Shown: one piece after another, positions 54,330 to 64,000 of the stretch
Layout: each line of letters starts with the position of its first letter
How positions within the stretch are numbered: the stretch's first letter is position 1
Made by a program: the position numbers and the translations under genes
Notes under the pieces: generated by a model
The model's database searches: none
The model's input: the letters and a program-made list of their open reading frames with translations, nothing else
What the model was told of the DNA's origin: nothing
Source of the DNA: Irpex lacteus
Taxonomy: Eukaryota; Basidiomycota; Agaricomycetes; Polyporales; Irpicaceae
Assembly (NCBI GenBank): GCA_001986395.2
Contig: MQVO02000017.1
Coordinates: forward strand, 248,001-312,000
DNA length: 64,000 nucleotides
Direction of reading: 5' to 3'

Positions 54330-55804
54330 ATGGGATTCAAGACTTTCCTCACCGGACTCAAGGGTCTTCGCATCGGCAAGATTACAGCACCTCAGGTGAG
54401 CACTTCTTCGATGATGTTTTCTTTGACGAAGCTGACCGCAATCTGTAGCCTAAGGAGGATGCTTTCGCCAAGGCTATCGTAAGTCTCTCGCATGTCTCTT
54501 ACTAAAACAGATGCTAATGTTTCGCATAGACGCAAACTCCCAAGGAGCTCGAGACCGAATTCATCGCTGCCATCGCTCAGGCATTCAACGAGACTGCTCC
54601 TCAAGAAGTGAAGCCCAATCTGTACAGCTTTGTTCCCTCCGTAAGTTTTTGCTCGTTGTCGTGCCTTGACATACCACTGACTGACCTATCTTTAGGAGGA
54701 CTTTGCTGTCTCCGAGACTCTCAGCGAAGTCGTCGAGGTTGACATTAAAGCTTCCGCGGCTGCCAAAGAGGATACCGAGGCTCCCGTGGCCCCGTCAGCC
54801 AGGATCCTCAGCCGTGACGACTTCGAGATCATCCGAAGCATCGGAGAGGGCAGCCAAGGCAAGACCTTCCTTGCCCTCGACATCAAGACCGAGACCTTCG
54901 TTGCCATCAAGATTATCGAGAAGCTCAGCCTCGATGTTCATTCCTGCATCCGTCTCTTTTAAGAGCAGCACCGCGCGAGGAGCCTCGTCGACTGCCTCTG
55001 GTCCCTCGGACTGTTGGGTAGCTTTGAGGACTCGATGAACTACTATCTCGTTTCGGTAAGCTTTTCACCACTACTTATTACATTTTCGTGGCGGCTGACA
55101 GCTATTGCAGGAATTCGCGCCCGGTGGCTCTCTTCAGAAGCTCCTCACCGACGATTCTCTCAGCCTCTTCACCAAGAAGTTCATCATCGCGGATACTGTA
55201 AGTTACTCTCTCTTATATATCATACCCTCTCACACCCTCTCACTCACTTCCATCTCCAACAGCTCGTTGCCCTTCAAACTCTTCACAAGCATGACCTCAT
55301 CTACAACAACCTCACACCTTCCCACATCCTTTTTGACACCCACGGCCGCGTCTTCCTCGCCCCCTCCAGTCTCTCGCACTCAACTGCGCTGTCCCAGAAG
55401 ATCGCGTCTGGGAGACTATTCCGGCGTTTGCGACTCCCAAGCATTCAATGCTAGTACACAACGTCCTCTCCCAGACCGCGACTCCTGCCACTTCTGGATA
55501 CACTGCGCCCGAGGTGCTGGACAGCGAGATGCCAACCTGTGACGCGGACGTGTTTGGTTTGGGTGTGCTTGCCGCAGGAGCCTCGATAGGTGATAGGTCA
55601 GTACATTGTCGTTGTCTTGATGCGAAGCGCGCTCACCGCGGCTGCAGCACACGTAGATCATTTCTTTTATCAACTCTTGTTACCTTACGTTCCCCCTTAC
55701 TGCTGCACCCTCAACCAGTACGAGGCACGGCACATGTTCATGTCTTGGTCGGTGAACTCTGGCTACAAGAGCATTACCCTCATGCCTACTGTCGCCTATG
55801 CTGA
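54330..55804 (+). pseudogene. Serine/threonine-kinase-like gene, broken, with pseudokinase features
   Basis: Exons 54330-54395, 54449-54478, 54530-54640, 54696-55055, 55111-55197 and 55263 onward have good splice sites. After a 100-residue N-terminal extension the kinase domain begins: a glycine loop IGEGSQGKTFLA (about 118-129) and the ATP lysine in FVAIK (K141) are intact. The catalytic loop reads YNNLTPSHILF where active kinases have HRDLKPENIL, so the catalytic Asp is Asn, and the DFG position reads APS. The later APE (TAPEVLD) and DVFGLG motifs are kept. Two lesions: an in-frame TAA at 54960-54962 after HSCIRLF, and a frameshift near 55405-55412 before WETIPAF. The family was therefore probably a pseudokinase before this copy died. 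Close relatives elsewhere in the genome are expected. Confidence 0.72.
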
Positions 55805-55863
55805 CTAGAACTGAACCTTTCGAACCACGTAAGAGATAAAAACCATTGAAATAAATATGTATT

Positions 55864-57702
55864 CTACTGCGCATTATGGCTTTTTTGTCTACCTACAAGA
55901 ACTCTCAGCAGACGTTCCAGAGTAGATCTTGATTCCGTAGCCGCGCAATACTGGAAAGAAGTTAAGGGGGGACAGTATGCGGAAGAGGGAGAAGGGAGCA
56001 AGTGGCCATCTATTGTAGACTCGCAATATATCTTGAGTCGCTGAAACAGACTCTCGTCGCTATCTTCCAGACCCAAGAGTTCGGCCTCTCTCCGTGAAGA
56101 CAAGATCCTGTAGGCCTCCCGAATGAGACTGAGAAGTTTTCTCTTCTTGGCAATTGTTTGAGGAGCGAGGTCAAGCCAGTCGAGAACATCAAAGAAACAA
56201 ACTGAGATGAATACCGCATTATGCTGGATCCTAACGGGAAGGCGATATCCTAGGTCGATATTCAGAGTTTCACAGATGGCCTCAAGATGCTTGATCGTGA
56301 GAACATCAGCGTACACCTGCCCTTGGCCTCCATGGCTAGGACGTGAACGATATGCTGCAAAGGACGCCTTTGCATTGGGAAAATGAGTGTTCAGATAGTT
56401 TGTTCGTATTGTTGAATGCAATGCCGTATCTGTAAATGATGTGAGCACAGGTTTCCTTTCCGAGGACATGCAAAATATAGATAAGGGAGATGGCACTCAC
56501 ATTCTGGGAGAGCAATAATGGGGGCGGGAACCAGGGAAGCTTGAGGTGGCGCTGTGACTGGCAGAGGCTGAGCCGGCGGGTGCACAGTGGCCAGAGGGGT
56601 CGAATTTATGCCGGTGCTGGGAGATAGCATGCTGCTGTAGCGCTCCAGAAGAGACGGTCCAATATCTCCTAGGGTGATACTGAGACTACTGTCTGCATAA
56701 TACCATAACATATTTATTTGACTTACGATTCGTCAGATGACTGACATTTTGACCTGTCAGGGCCTCCGCGGCTTGGGATGACAGAGTACTCTCGATCTGG
56801 TCTTGGTCTTCATCGCTGCTGTGCCCTTCGCCATTATCTGCAGCGGGATAAGTACTTATGAGAGGAGGTGTATGGAGAACAACATTGAAATCTCATCCTA
56901 CCTGAAACATTAGGAACAGATATGGCAAGCTCGGGAAGAAGTGAAGGGATTGATAGAAGGCGGTTGACGATGTTCCTTGAGGGATCAGTTACGACAGCTG
57001 TAACCCATCAGCCAAAAGTCTATGCCAGTATATGTGAGCAATTACCTTCAGTATCTGGCGCAATGACTTCATTGCCTTCGCCTCCCTCAATCGGCGCAAT
57101 TACTGGTGCCGTACTCTGGCTATCTTGAGTGGCTGATGCATGCGTACTCTGGCTATGATCTTGAGTGGCTGATGCACGCTGTACTTGGGCTAGCGTAACA
57201 TCCATGTCTGTCAGACTGGATGGGGCTGTTGCGCAGGTTATCAAGCCTGAACGACCACACGCATTGGAAACACGTACTGTTCGTGGTGTCGCTCAGCAAT
57301 TCAGTGCTGGCCTCATGATTGATTCTTGGCACGTAAGATATATCTTCGTCTGGTCGAGCAGGAGTACGACGGACACGATCTGACCTTCGAAGACCTTGGA
57401 GAGGGGCTGGATCTCCTGCAGCTTGATCCAAGACAGAGGAGCTATTTGTGGGAACATTGAGCTGCAGTGGCATATCTGACGACAGAATTAATGAGCCTTC
57501 ACGGGCTATCAAAGTCTATAGAGATGTCGAGAAGCTGCGATGTTCAGGGAGAAGGATATGAGTGGAGGAATCAGCACTCAGAGAACGCTGGTAAAATTGA
57601 AGTGACTCACTTCTGTGGTCCGAATGAAGCCGGAAATGACACCGGCCCGATCATTGACCATGCCACAGCTCAGTGTCGGACAGTACTTCGTACTCAGGCA
57701 TG
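55864..57702 (-). CDS. Uncharacterised protein downstream of the integrase
   Basis: A chain of minus-strand exons starts at a probable ATG at 57702 (MPEYEVLSDTELW), 57 nt from the stop of the integrase gene, and ends at 55864. Exon joins in the 3' half are clear: '...IAPDTE' to 'AVVTDPSRNIVNRLLS', 'AISVPNVS' to 'DNGEGHSSDEDQDQIE', 'LTGQNVSHLTN' to 'SSLSITLGDIGPSLLE', and 'IIALPE' to 'YTALHSTIRTNYLNTHFPN'. The N-terminal half is low-complexity, with the dipeptide-like repeat SATQDxSQST in two copies. The C-terminal 190 residues look folded and alpha-helical ('VYADVLTIKHLEAICETLN', 'CFFDVLDWLDLAPQTIAKKR'). I do not recognise the domain. Adjacent same-strand placement suggests it may belong to the same mobile unit as the integrase. 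The 5' exons are less certain. Confidence 0.5.
57118..57180. repeat. Short tandem duplication inside the unknown gene
   Basis: The unit 'tcttgagtggctgatgca' preceded by 'gtactctggctat' occurs twice head to tail with a 3 nt difference, so reading frame is kept. It encodes the repeated peptide ASATQD(H)SQST. Confidence 0.7.
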
Positions 57703-57758
57703 ACAAGTTCTAACTCTGACACTTGTCCGGCTGGTAAGACTTGAAAGGAGATAAATAG

Positions 57759-59581
57759 TTATGCCTGCAAGGCGAATACATTGCTACAAAATGTTAGAGC
57801 TGTCTGCCATATCAGACAGCGTATCTGCATATTACGAGAGTCCAAGTGTCCGGTATCTAGCAGATGAGCGTCCAGACTCTGAACCTGAGCTGGTGTGAAC
57901 GGACAATTGGGTGGCTCGCATGGAACATCTGACAGCGTACTGGGTCCAATCTCAAAGGGATTCGCAACTGCCCCTGCCTCTGGGTTATGGTCCAAAAGAT
58001 GACGCATGTACGTGGGATTGCTTGCTACCTCCCAATCAATTCCATACCCCGCCAAGTCTTCTTCGGCAATCTCTTCGTCAACTGGATTGAGGCCAGAAAC
58101 TCCACGCAGGCTGTCTTGCACCATGCTGAAGAAAAAGAGCTCGTGGGGTGTGGCATTCCGCTCGCGGCGAAGTTGCATAGTGTGGTGGTTCCATGTGCTT
58201 GCCCACTCGGCAGCATCATCGTTAATGGCAGATAAGAAGAGGTGATGGAGAAGCCAAATGTGTGCCGGGATACGAGGATTAAGAGAATAATTGGCCTCTA
58301 GGTCCATGAAAAAGTTCTTCCACTTCTGGCCGAATCCGTGAGTAACATCGTACCAAAGCCGTTCTATGCGAGTATTGTGAACACTCCTACATGTCGTGGT
58401 GAGCTTCATATCAAAGATAGTCAATATTACACATACTTTCCCCATATGTATGACCCTCGATTCAATCCACGGTGCTCTTCCATCCATGCAGCGACCAACA
58501 AATTCTCGGTCCCGTGATCACCCCTCACACGACTTGGCGTTCCATGTGCAGAAATGGCGTGAAGAAAGAGGTCCAGGACGGTCTGTGCTCGATTGTTGTC
58601 ACTAGCTCGGATGCCAGTGACTAGCCTCGATTTGCCATCTATAAAGCAATGGATTACAATCTTGAATCGTATCAAACCTACATCAAAGTCAGTAAGGTTG
58701 CAGGACATTACTCTTGTGGTGCGCACCGTGTTGTCCATCGTGGTGCCAAAGCGAATTTGCACCTGGAACTGAATAGCTTTTGCGGTGGATAGTACGTTGA
58801 CCGAAGACTCCGGGAGCTCCATGGACTCTCATGTAAGAGTCGTGGATCCGTCGCATAGGAACACGATAGCCGGCGGCCTTTAAACTGCCGCGGAGCATAC
58901 TACGCCCGAACTGAGGAAATGCCTGCAGCGTTGAGGCCACGAGAGTGTCAAGCTCCTCATCTGAAAGATTTGAGGTTGGTGGAGTAGTGGAAGTATGGAT
59001 CGTCGTGATATGTCCATCAGCCTGTACGTGGTCTCTGAGTACCGGTAGCCCTGGCTGGACGAGTTGCTGCTCGAGAGCACGTCTCCGAATAGTTCGAGAA
59101 GAGCAACCAGCCACACGTCCAATGACGGTAGGGCCGCGGTGCGTCAGAGCAGTGGCAAGGAAAGAAGGGTCGATTTCAGTTCGTGGTCGTCCTGGCCGAC
59201 CAGTGCGTGGGTGATGAGTGAGAATAGGAGGGGGCATGCTAGGGGGGTCCAAAGACTGATGGTGTGCTTGGTCGAGTGCGTTGATCATCTCTGCAGTGTT
59301 GTGCTGCAGCATAGCAAACTCGGCCACAGGAAATCGTTCGCGATGCTATCATATGGCAGGAAGGGAAGTTAATTTCTGGTACAAGCTCTGAGTGAGAGCA
59401 GACGTACCGCCTCAGCAGCCTCAATAAATTGGAAAACTTGTGTGCGTGTCTCATTCAAGCGGTTTGTATCGCCAACCTGGGTGCGTAGGGCTATGAGCAC
59501 TCTGTCTGAAAGAGTATGATAGGCAGCGCGAAGATTGTCATCCGGTGACAGATTGTGGACGACAATGTCTGCCATGACCAT
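57759..59581 (-). CDS. DDE integrase (retroviral-type integrase core)
   Basis: Four exons (59581-59408, 59345-58727, 58677-58437, 58386-57759) with 49-62 nt GT-AG introns total 1,662 nt: 553 aa, no interruption. Residues 100-190 hold an HTH-like segment (VIGRVAGCSSRTIRRRALEQ). The core follows: W-H-H-D261-GQHG, then RVRGD318HGTEN and NTRIE353RLW, giving a D, D-34-E triad of integrase type. SDNNRAQTVLDLF and the serine-rich region between match a eukaryotic integrase-core family that is scattered in fungi and is not part of an LTR polyprotein. No gag, protease, reverse transcriptase or RNase H is adjacent. The intact triad suggests an active enzyme or a recent insertion. A partner gene follows 57 nt downstream. 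Confidence 0.82.
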
Positions 59582-60639
59582 TGGAAGATTCAATTGCTGG
59601 AAGAGCTGACAAGATGACAGTCAATTGCGTGGAAGTAGAGCTGAGAATGGGGCATTGAGCATGAAAGACTGAGCGCTGAGCGCTGAGCACCGGAACACCA
59701 TCAGCCCAAGTTACTTACTTGTCGCGCGACCTCCCTTTCGGAAAGCTAACCCTGATCTCGGCCCACGACGACCTCAAACTTGTGGTACACTTTTCTCCTC
59801 AACCGCTGCACATAATCCTCTAATTCTTGGTGATTCTAAATGGCAGAAAGGTGCTGTATTGCAATGTACGAGTTTTATTTTGTCTGCATATATGCACGAG
59901 ATAGGACTCTCCACTGGGCGTTCAAGACATTGACCTTGGGACTGCATTCCAGACAGGAATGGTGCGGCAATCCGACGCAAGTTATCCGCATGTGTGGGCT
60001 GTTGCTGGGATGTGAACACAAAGGAAAGTGCTTAAATATTGCGAATGAACAAAAACACAGGCGCACGTAAGGATCCTCGAACATGGGCGACAGGACGTAG
60101 CACGAGATATACGCGCATCTGTTCTTGAGGAGTGTCATGGTCGGTGTCACCAGCGTAACTGGCAATTACAGTAGGTCTCATTCCTTCTAGCGCAATGTCT
60201 TACTGAGATGAATCTAGACCTGATCAACGGTACGTACGCATGCGAGATCGAGAAGGCGCTGTTGTTGGTCAGTTTTTAACTCATCATGAACATTCCTTCA
60301 GGAAACCAATCAATCTGTTCATTTCAGGAAACTACTCTGGCTCTTCCGCCTATAGACTGCGTGAGTTCAGAGAGCGAGGCAGAGACGACGGCATCCTCAC
60401 GATGGGCTGGAGCTCCGGCATCGCCCAGTTGTTCCCCTACCATGTCGACCAACTCTCAGGAACACGCACAAAAAAGCAAGAAGATCTTTGAACACGCAAT
60501 TGTATTGTGGTGAAAGCTGGGCATTGGCAGGCGCCGCGAGCACCGCAACGGAGCAGGATCATCGTTGTGATTGTATTTGTCAATGAAGTAACCGACGGTG
60601 AGAATGATGCTGAATTTGTGTGTGAGAGTGACGATGCGG
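59582..60639. other. Unassigned stretch upstream of the integrase
   Basis: Presumably carries the integrase promoter. No recognised gene. Frames at 60240-60491 and 59875-60165 have no visible domain. The 17-mer repeat copy 2 is at 59676-59692. Confidence 0.4.
59676..59692 (+). repeat. 17-mer repeat, copy 2
   Basis: Identical to 50118-50134 and in the same orientation; here the word is preceded by a further 'ctgagcg' unit. It lies about 100 nt upstream of the integrase ATG. Confidence 0.6.
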
Positions 60640-61318
60640 CTGCATTCACAGAGATTTACAAGGCTACCCTGGGAAATATCGAAGGTTCATCGCTATTCAA
60701 ATCAGCTGATGCGAGCTCGTCGCTGAATTAATACCCAGATCTGCACTGGAACGAGGAAGAACAAATGTACTGCGATGCCAACATCAATGAAGATGGTCAG
60801 TATATTCCGATTTACTCATTCTTCATACGTGCGCAATTCTGACCCTACGATATAGAGGAGTCCTACCACGTCTGCGACCGAGGCTATCTATCTCTCTTCC
60901 CTTTCCTTCTCGCTCTCCTCCCGTCAAACTCACCTCACCTCAAAGCCATCCTCGACCTGCTCCACGACCCCAACCACCTCTGGTCACCATACGGCATCCG
61001 AAGTCTGTCAGCGTCTCACCTGCTCTTCGGACAAGGCAAGAACTACTGGAAAGGTCCCATCTGGGTGCAAATGAACTTCCTTGCGCTCAAGTCGCTTTAC
61101 ACCGTAAGTCTTAACATAACAGCGTTCATGGCTGGGGCGTTGCTGAACAACCATTTGTAGAAATATGCCGCGGAGGAAGGTGCTTTCAAGAGCTCAGGAA
61201 GACAATTTACACGGAGTTGAGGAAAAACATCATCGATAATGTGTTCAAGGAGTACAAGCGTACTGGCACTCAAGGAGTACAAGCGTACTGGAACGACAAC
61301 GTCCACAATGGCCTCTAG
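60640..61318 (+). pseudogene. Glucosidase I (GH63) C-terminal fragment
   Basis: The plus strand reads 'FTEIYKATLGNIE', a disrupted stretch with a stop at 60729, 'DLHWNEEEQMYCDANIN', an intron, then 'ESYHVCDRGYLSLFPFLLAL', 'HLWSPYGIRSLSASHLLFG', 'NYWKGPIWVQMNFLALKSLY', a second intron and 'NIIDNVFKEYKRTGT'. This is the catalytic C-terminal domain of mannosyl-oligosaccharide glucosidase, the ER enzyme that trims the outermost glucose from N-glycans. Damage: a stop and insertion near 60725, a frameshift near 61190-61210, and a short tandem duplication of 'caaggagtacaagcgtactg' followed by a stop. Introns are still in place, so the piece was moved as DNA. Confidence 0.85.
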
Positions 61319-62115
61319 ATCTACTATAACTTCATCTACCCTCGCTGGAGAGTCTGCGTTCACGATCGCGGTCGAACCTATGGCCTCTAGTATGACCGCT
61401 ACAATGCTTGTTCACGATGCCTCCACCTCTACTAATGGCTCTTTGATTCCTATTTCTGCCTCTACGTCACAAACTAAACCGAGTGGGAAGGAGGTGAAGA
61501 AAGATGTGAAGAAATGCCTCCCGAAGATCATACCGCCGCCGAAAGACGAGAGCGGGAGGAATTCAAAGGGGCTGCGCGAGCTGGTGTTATGCTTTGAGTA
61601 CCCACTCGGAAGTAGTACTGACGATGTCTTGGAATTCAAGCCACTCGCAGGTCCTCGTGCTTATTCTACGTCTTCGGCAACTTTGCTGTCATCCTAACCT
61701 CGTCCTCGTTCGTCTTGTCTCTGGTTTCTCTACGTGGTCATTGTATTATGGTGTAGAGTCTTAGCGGAGATGGAAGTGACCCTGCGTTGGCCATCGCAAG
61801 TCTTGCGGAGAAGGAGTTTGCGAGGGCGACCAAGGTGATGGGGGTCAAGTGGGCATTCGACATACGTGATGCAGCTCATCTTTATCCTCACCATCTGAAC
61901 CATAGCATCCACTCTACAGTGTGGATAGATGAAGAAACGGTAAGCTGATATCCATCATCGAGTTTAGACTGCGAGATTCTGATAAGTGCATGAAGTTTCC
62001 TCGGGCGAGCGCTCGAAAGCATACTCGACTTCGAGAATGAAGATCTTGAAGCTGATGAAGAAGAATGCCCCGTAAAGGCTACATCACCGTGGATGGGAAC
62101 GAGGGAAACTGGAAG
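61319..62115. other. Unassigned stretch with open plus-strand frames
   Basis: Frame 61239-61697 continues past the glucosidase fragment with a serine- and threonine-rich segment and 'KKCLPKIIPPPKDESGRNSK'. Another frame around 61760-61860 reads 'DPALAIASLAEKEFARATKV'. Neither family is recognised; they may be parts of one decayed gene. Confidence 0.35.
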
Positions 62116-62555
62116 AATGTACAGTGCACATCTTAGTTTTAAAGGCATGAATCACTTCAAGGTTTGTAACGACTGGCTTGCCACTGGTTATTCGATCCCG
62201 CCGTCGGGCGTAGCTGGTCCTTACGTTTCTGACTTGTTACCTGTTGCTGCATCCCCTGCCCCCTTGCAGGCTTTGTTATATCCCTTCTATCATGTCAATT
62301 ATCAATGGTTTATGCTTGCGTGACATTGCGTCATTGCGGTTGACTCGTTTGTGCTCCCATTTGTGTGACACAATGTGTGACATCTGAGTAGACGCTGGCT
62401 GTCCACAGTCGAGGATTTATCATGACTGAATTTGCACATATAGATGTCCCATCTTCTCTACAGCATCTCTTATAAGTGTTCTGTACAAGATAAAAGTCCC
62501 AGAAAGCTACTGTTGTGTATGCTAATGTGCTCACGAAACTGTCTCCCGAGAGTGA
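62116..62555 (+). repeat. Duplicated block, copy 2 (glycosylase exon 8 and 3' flank)
   Basis: Begins 'gtacagtgcacatcttag', corresponding to [13 protein letters not shown] of the glycosylase-like protein, and continues through sequence matching the 3' flank at 51740-51900. The upstream exons are absent, so it is a fragment. About 90 nt in the middle differ, including an extra 40 nt. Confidence 0.8.
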
Positions 62556-63702
62556 GAGTGATTGTGTCTATCACAACTGTGAATGTGTGCATGTGTTTGA
62601 ACGGTGAGTCCTATACATAGGACTCGTCTCCTTACATCGCTAGCTTATATGACTATGTACATATGGCCCAGTGCTACTTGACACGTGCTTTGTAAAGTCA
62701 AGGTGTCAGCTTTGAGACGTGTCACAATCTCGTCGTACCCTCAACCATTCGTTCTGCTCACGGTTAAGTGCTCACCAGTGCAGGGTGCAGGGTGATGTGA
62801 TACATCTTCGAGGCCCACTGGCACTGATCCTACTTGCCCTTCCTCAGTGCCGATCAACTCCAGGATGTCGTCGGGTAGGTTGTGTGCGTGTGTGCACGGT
62901 GCGCGCTCATGATGCCGAAGTTCAGTTCCGAACCAAGGTTCGAACCCCGAACCACTGAACCGAACGCTAGGTTCTGGTCTCGTTCAGTTCTGTTCGACGT
63001 GCTGAGAGCAATGTTCGGTCCTGGTTCTGTGGCCACGGACATACCATGAGAACCAGTTCTGAACCAGTTCGAACCGTCAGAACCGATAGTAAGAGAGGAC
63101 ATGCAGTGGGTGACGTCATCGGCCGAGCAGTTCCAGCAAACGGCGAAAAAACCATGCTTTATGACGTCAGTAGTCTCGATTGGCATCGCCTCCTCATGAT
63201 TTTAGTTTCAGCCACATGTGCTCAAGCCTGCCCTCACTCGCCAGTTGTGGCCAGCTTGTCATATGGTACCCACGAAGCCATGTGGTATATTGCAGCCGAA
63301 GAGACGTGTTTCTTTCGCAAAGTTGCCAGTGGTGAACCGAAGTTGAGTGATCTCTACTGCTGTACGCATCTTATGTATTCAATACATTCCCAATGTTGCG
63401 CACCTACGTATGTCTCTACTAGAGCCATAATATGCTTCTGTTCTAAGGTTCACCCTCCCAAAGCCACATACAACGTTATCATTCTTAGTTTCCGGTCTTC
63501 GCACAGGTTCGCATGGTTTGTTTGTGCGTATTGCCTGAAAGGGCAATATTCCCAAACATCCTCCCGCTAGTCCCTGATCGGTCTCTGCGTTAATTTGTTC
63601 GTCGCTTTGCTCTTCAACGCATTTTCCACTGATACATGTTTGACAGAACAGTCTCGAAATATGTAGCATGTGTAAGCTGGGCGGCCACAGCACTCTTATA
63701 CC
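62556..63702. other. Intergenic stretch with a GAACC-rich patch
   Basis: No gene seen. Between about 62927 and 63090 the words GAACC, GGTTC and GTTCGG recur more than fifteen times on both strands, with alternating orientation. A 174-codon plus frame at 63046-63570 has no recognisable domain. Confidence 0.45.
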
Positions 63703-63703
63703 T

Positions 63704-63711
63704 TATAAATA
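63704..63711 (+). promoter_or_regulatory. TATA box of the right-edge gene
   Basis: TATAAATA about 150 nt before the ATG at 63852, followed by a leader with a clean intron (63768-63832, GTAAGT to TACAG). Confidence 0.55.
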
Positions 63712-63851
63712 GGGTGTCGCCGTGTCGGTGGGAGTTTTGAAAATCGAGCCTCGACTGCGACCGAATTGTAAGTCCCTTCTCTTATATTTTGTTTATACTT
63801 CCGTCTAACCTATTTTTCTGACTTGTATACAGCACATTGGCATTCAACTCA

Positions 63852-64000
63852 ATGCGGGATATGGCTGCCGAAGAACCGTCTGCCGACTCGCGTGGCTGCG
63901 CCGTTCGTGCTGACGGTACGTTGAAGGAGGCCCATGAGATCGAATTCTATGAGTCAGAGTCCGCAACAACACCCATCAAAGAGAAACCAAGTGCGGGTAC
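63852..64000 (+). CDS. 5' end of a gene running off the window
   Basis: ATG at 63852 (a second one at 63861) opens a frame to the window edge. The peptide contains 'CAVRADGTLKEAHEIEFYES', a pattern that in basidiomycetes often starts proteins of transposon-like or BED/hAT-type families. That resemblance is from memory and weak. TATA box, leader intron and start are well ordered, so the gene start is credible although the product is not identified. Confidence 0.5.
   Translation, partial: MRDMAAEEPSADSRGCAVRADGTLKEAHEIEFYESESATTPIKEKPSAG

Noticed and set aside
55864..59581. LTR retrotransposon
   Set aside because: The integrase has no reverse transcriptase, RNase H, protease or gag beside it, has several introns, and no long terminal repeats were seen.
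1..64000. tRNA or rRNA genes
   Set aside because: No cloverleaf-like segment with A and B boxes or rRNA-like block was noticed by eye; a covariance-model scan would be needed to exclude them.

Overview
The window looks like nuclear DNA of a filamentous basidiomycete, most likely an agaricomycete. Genes are split by many 50-70 nt GT-AG introns, there is a family of F-box-like genes of the form common in mushroom genomes, there is a complete Plavaka-type DNA transposon, and there are DUF6532-like proteins. No bacterial gene arrangement, rRNA, CRISPR array or convincing tRNA was seen. Everything below was read by eye; no alignment or search was run.

Left part, 1 to about 41 kb: a tandem array. 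One F-box-like gene on the minus strand plus a 3.5-4.5 kb spacer repeats at intervals of 5.4-6.5 kb (gene 3' ends near 3.8, 9.2, 22.2, 28.1 and 34.5 kb; a sixth spacer starts the window). The gene at 34.5-36.2 kb is the only fully open copy (514 aa). Copies a and e share a repetitive acidic first exon (type A); copies c, d and f have a different 5' part (type B). Copies a, b and e share a -2 nt indel that splits the C-terminal part off. Copy b/c is cut in two by a 7,288 bp transposon with CAGGGAAAAC inverted termini. That element carries an intact 986-codon-class Plavaka transposase and a divergent DUF6532-like gene. The spacers keep recognisable landmark motifs in each unit but no convincing common protein.

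Middle part, 41-50 kb: a mosaic of TE debris and captured gene pieces. It holds a cluster of AGATCTC palindromes, a Plavaka C-terminal fragment, a pyruvate carboxylase fragment that still has introns, a DUF6532-like fragment, an apparently intact multi-exon gene of unknown function (44.2-46.7 kb), and a degenerate array of about 250 bp modules, each with splice-like borders (47.3-49.5 kb).

Right part, 50-64 kb: an intact eight-exon uracil-DNA-glycosylase-like gene whose catalytic motifs are altered (AQEPYE for GQDPYH; SPSP preceded by Ser instead of His). Its last exon and 3' flank are duplicated about 10.6 kb downstream. It is followed by a 2-oxoglutarate dehydrogenase fragment, a broken gene for a pseudokinase, a minus-strand pair made of a DDE integrase (553 aa, D261/D318/E353) and an unknown protein, a glucosidase I (GH63) fragment, a GAACC-rich patch, and the start of another gene at the right edge.

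The candidates most worth following are the glycosylase-like protein with substituted active site, the integrase gene pair, the Plavaka element with its DUF6532-like partner, and the exon-like repeat array.
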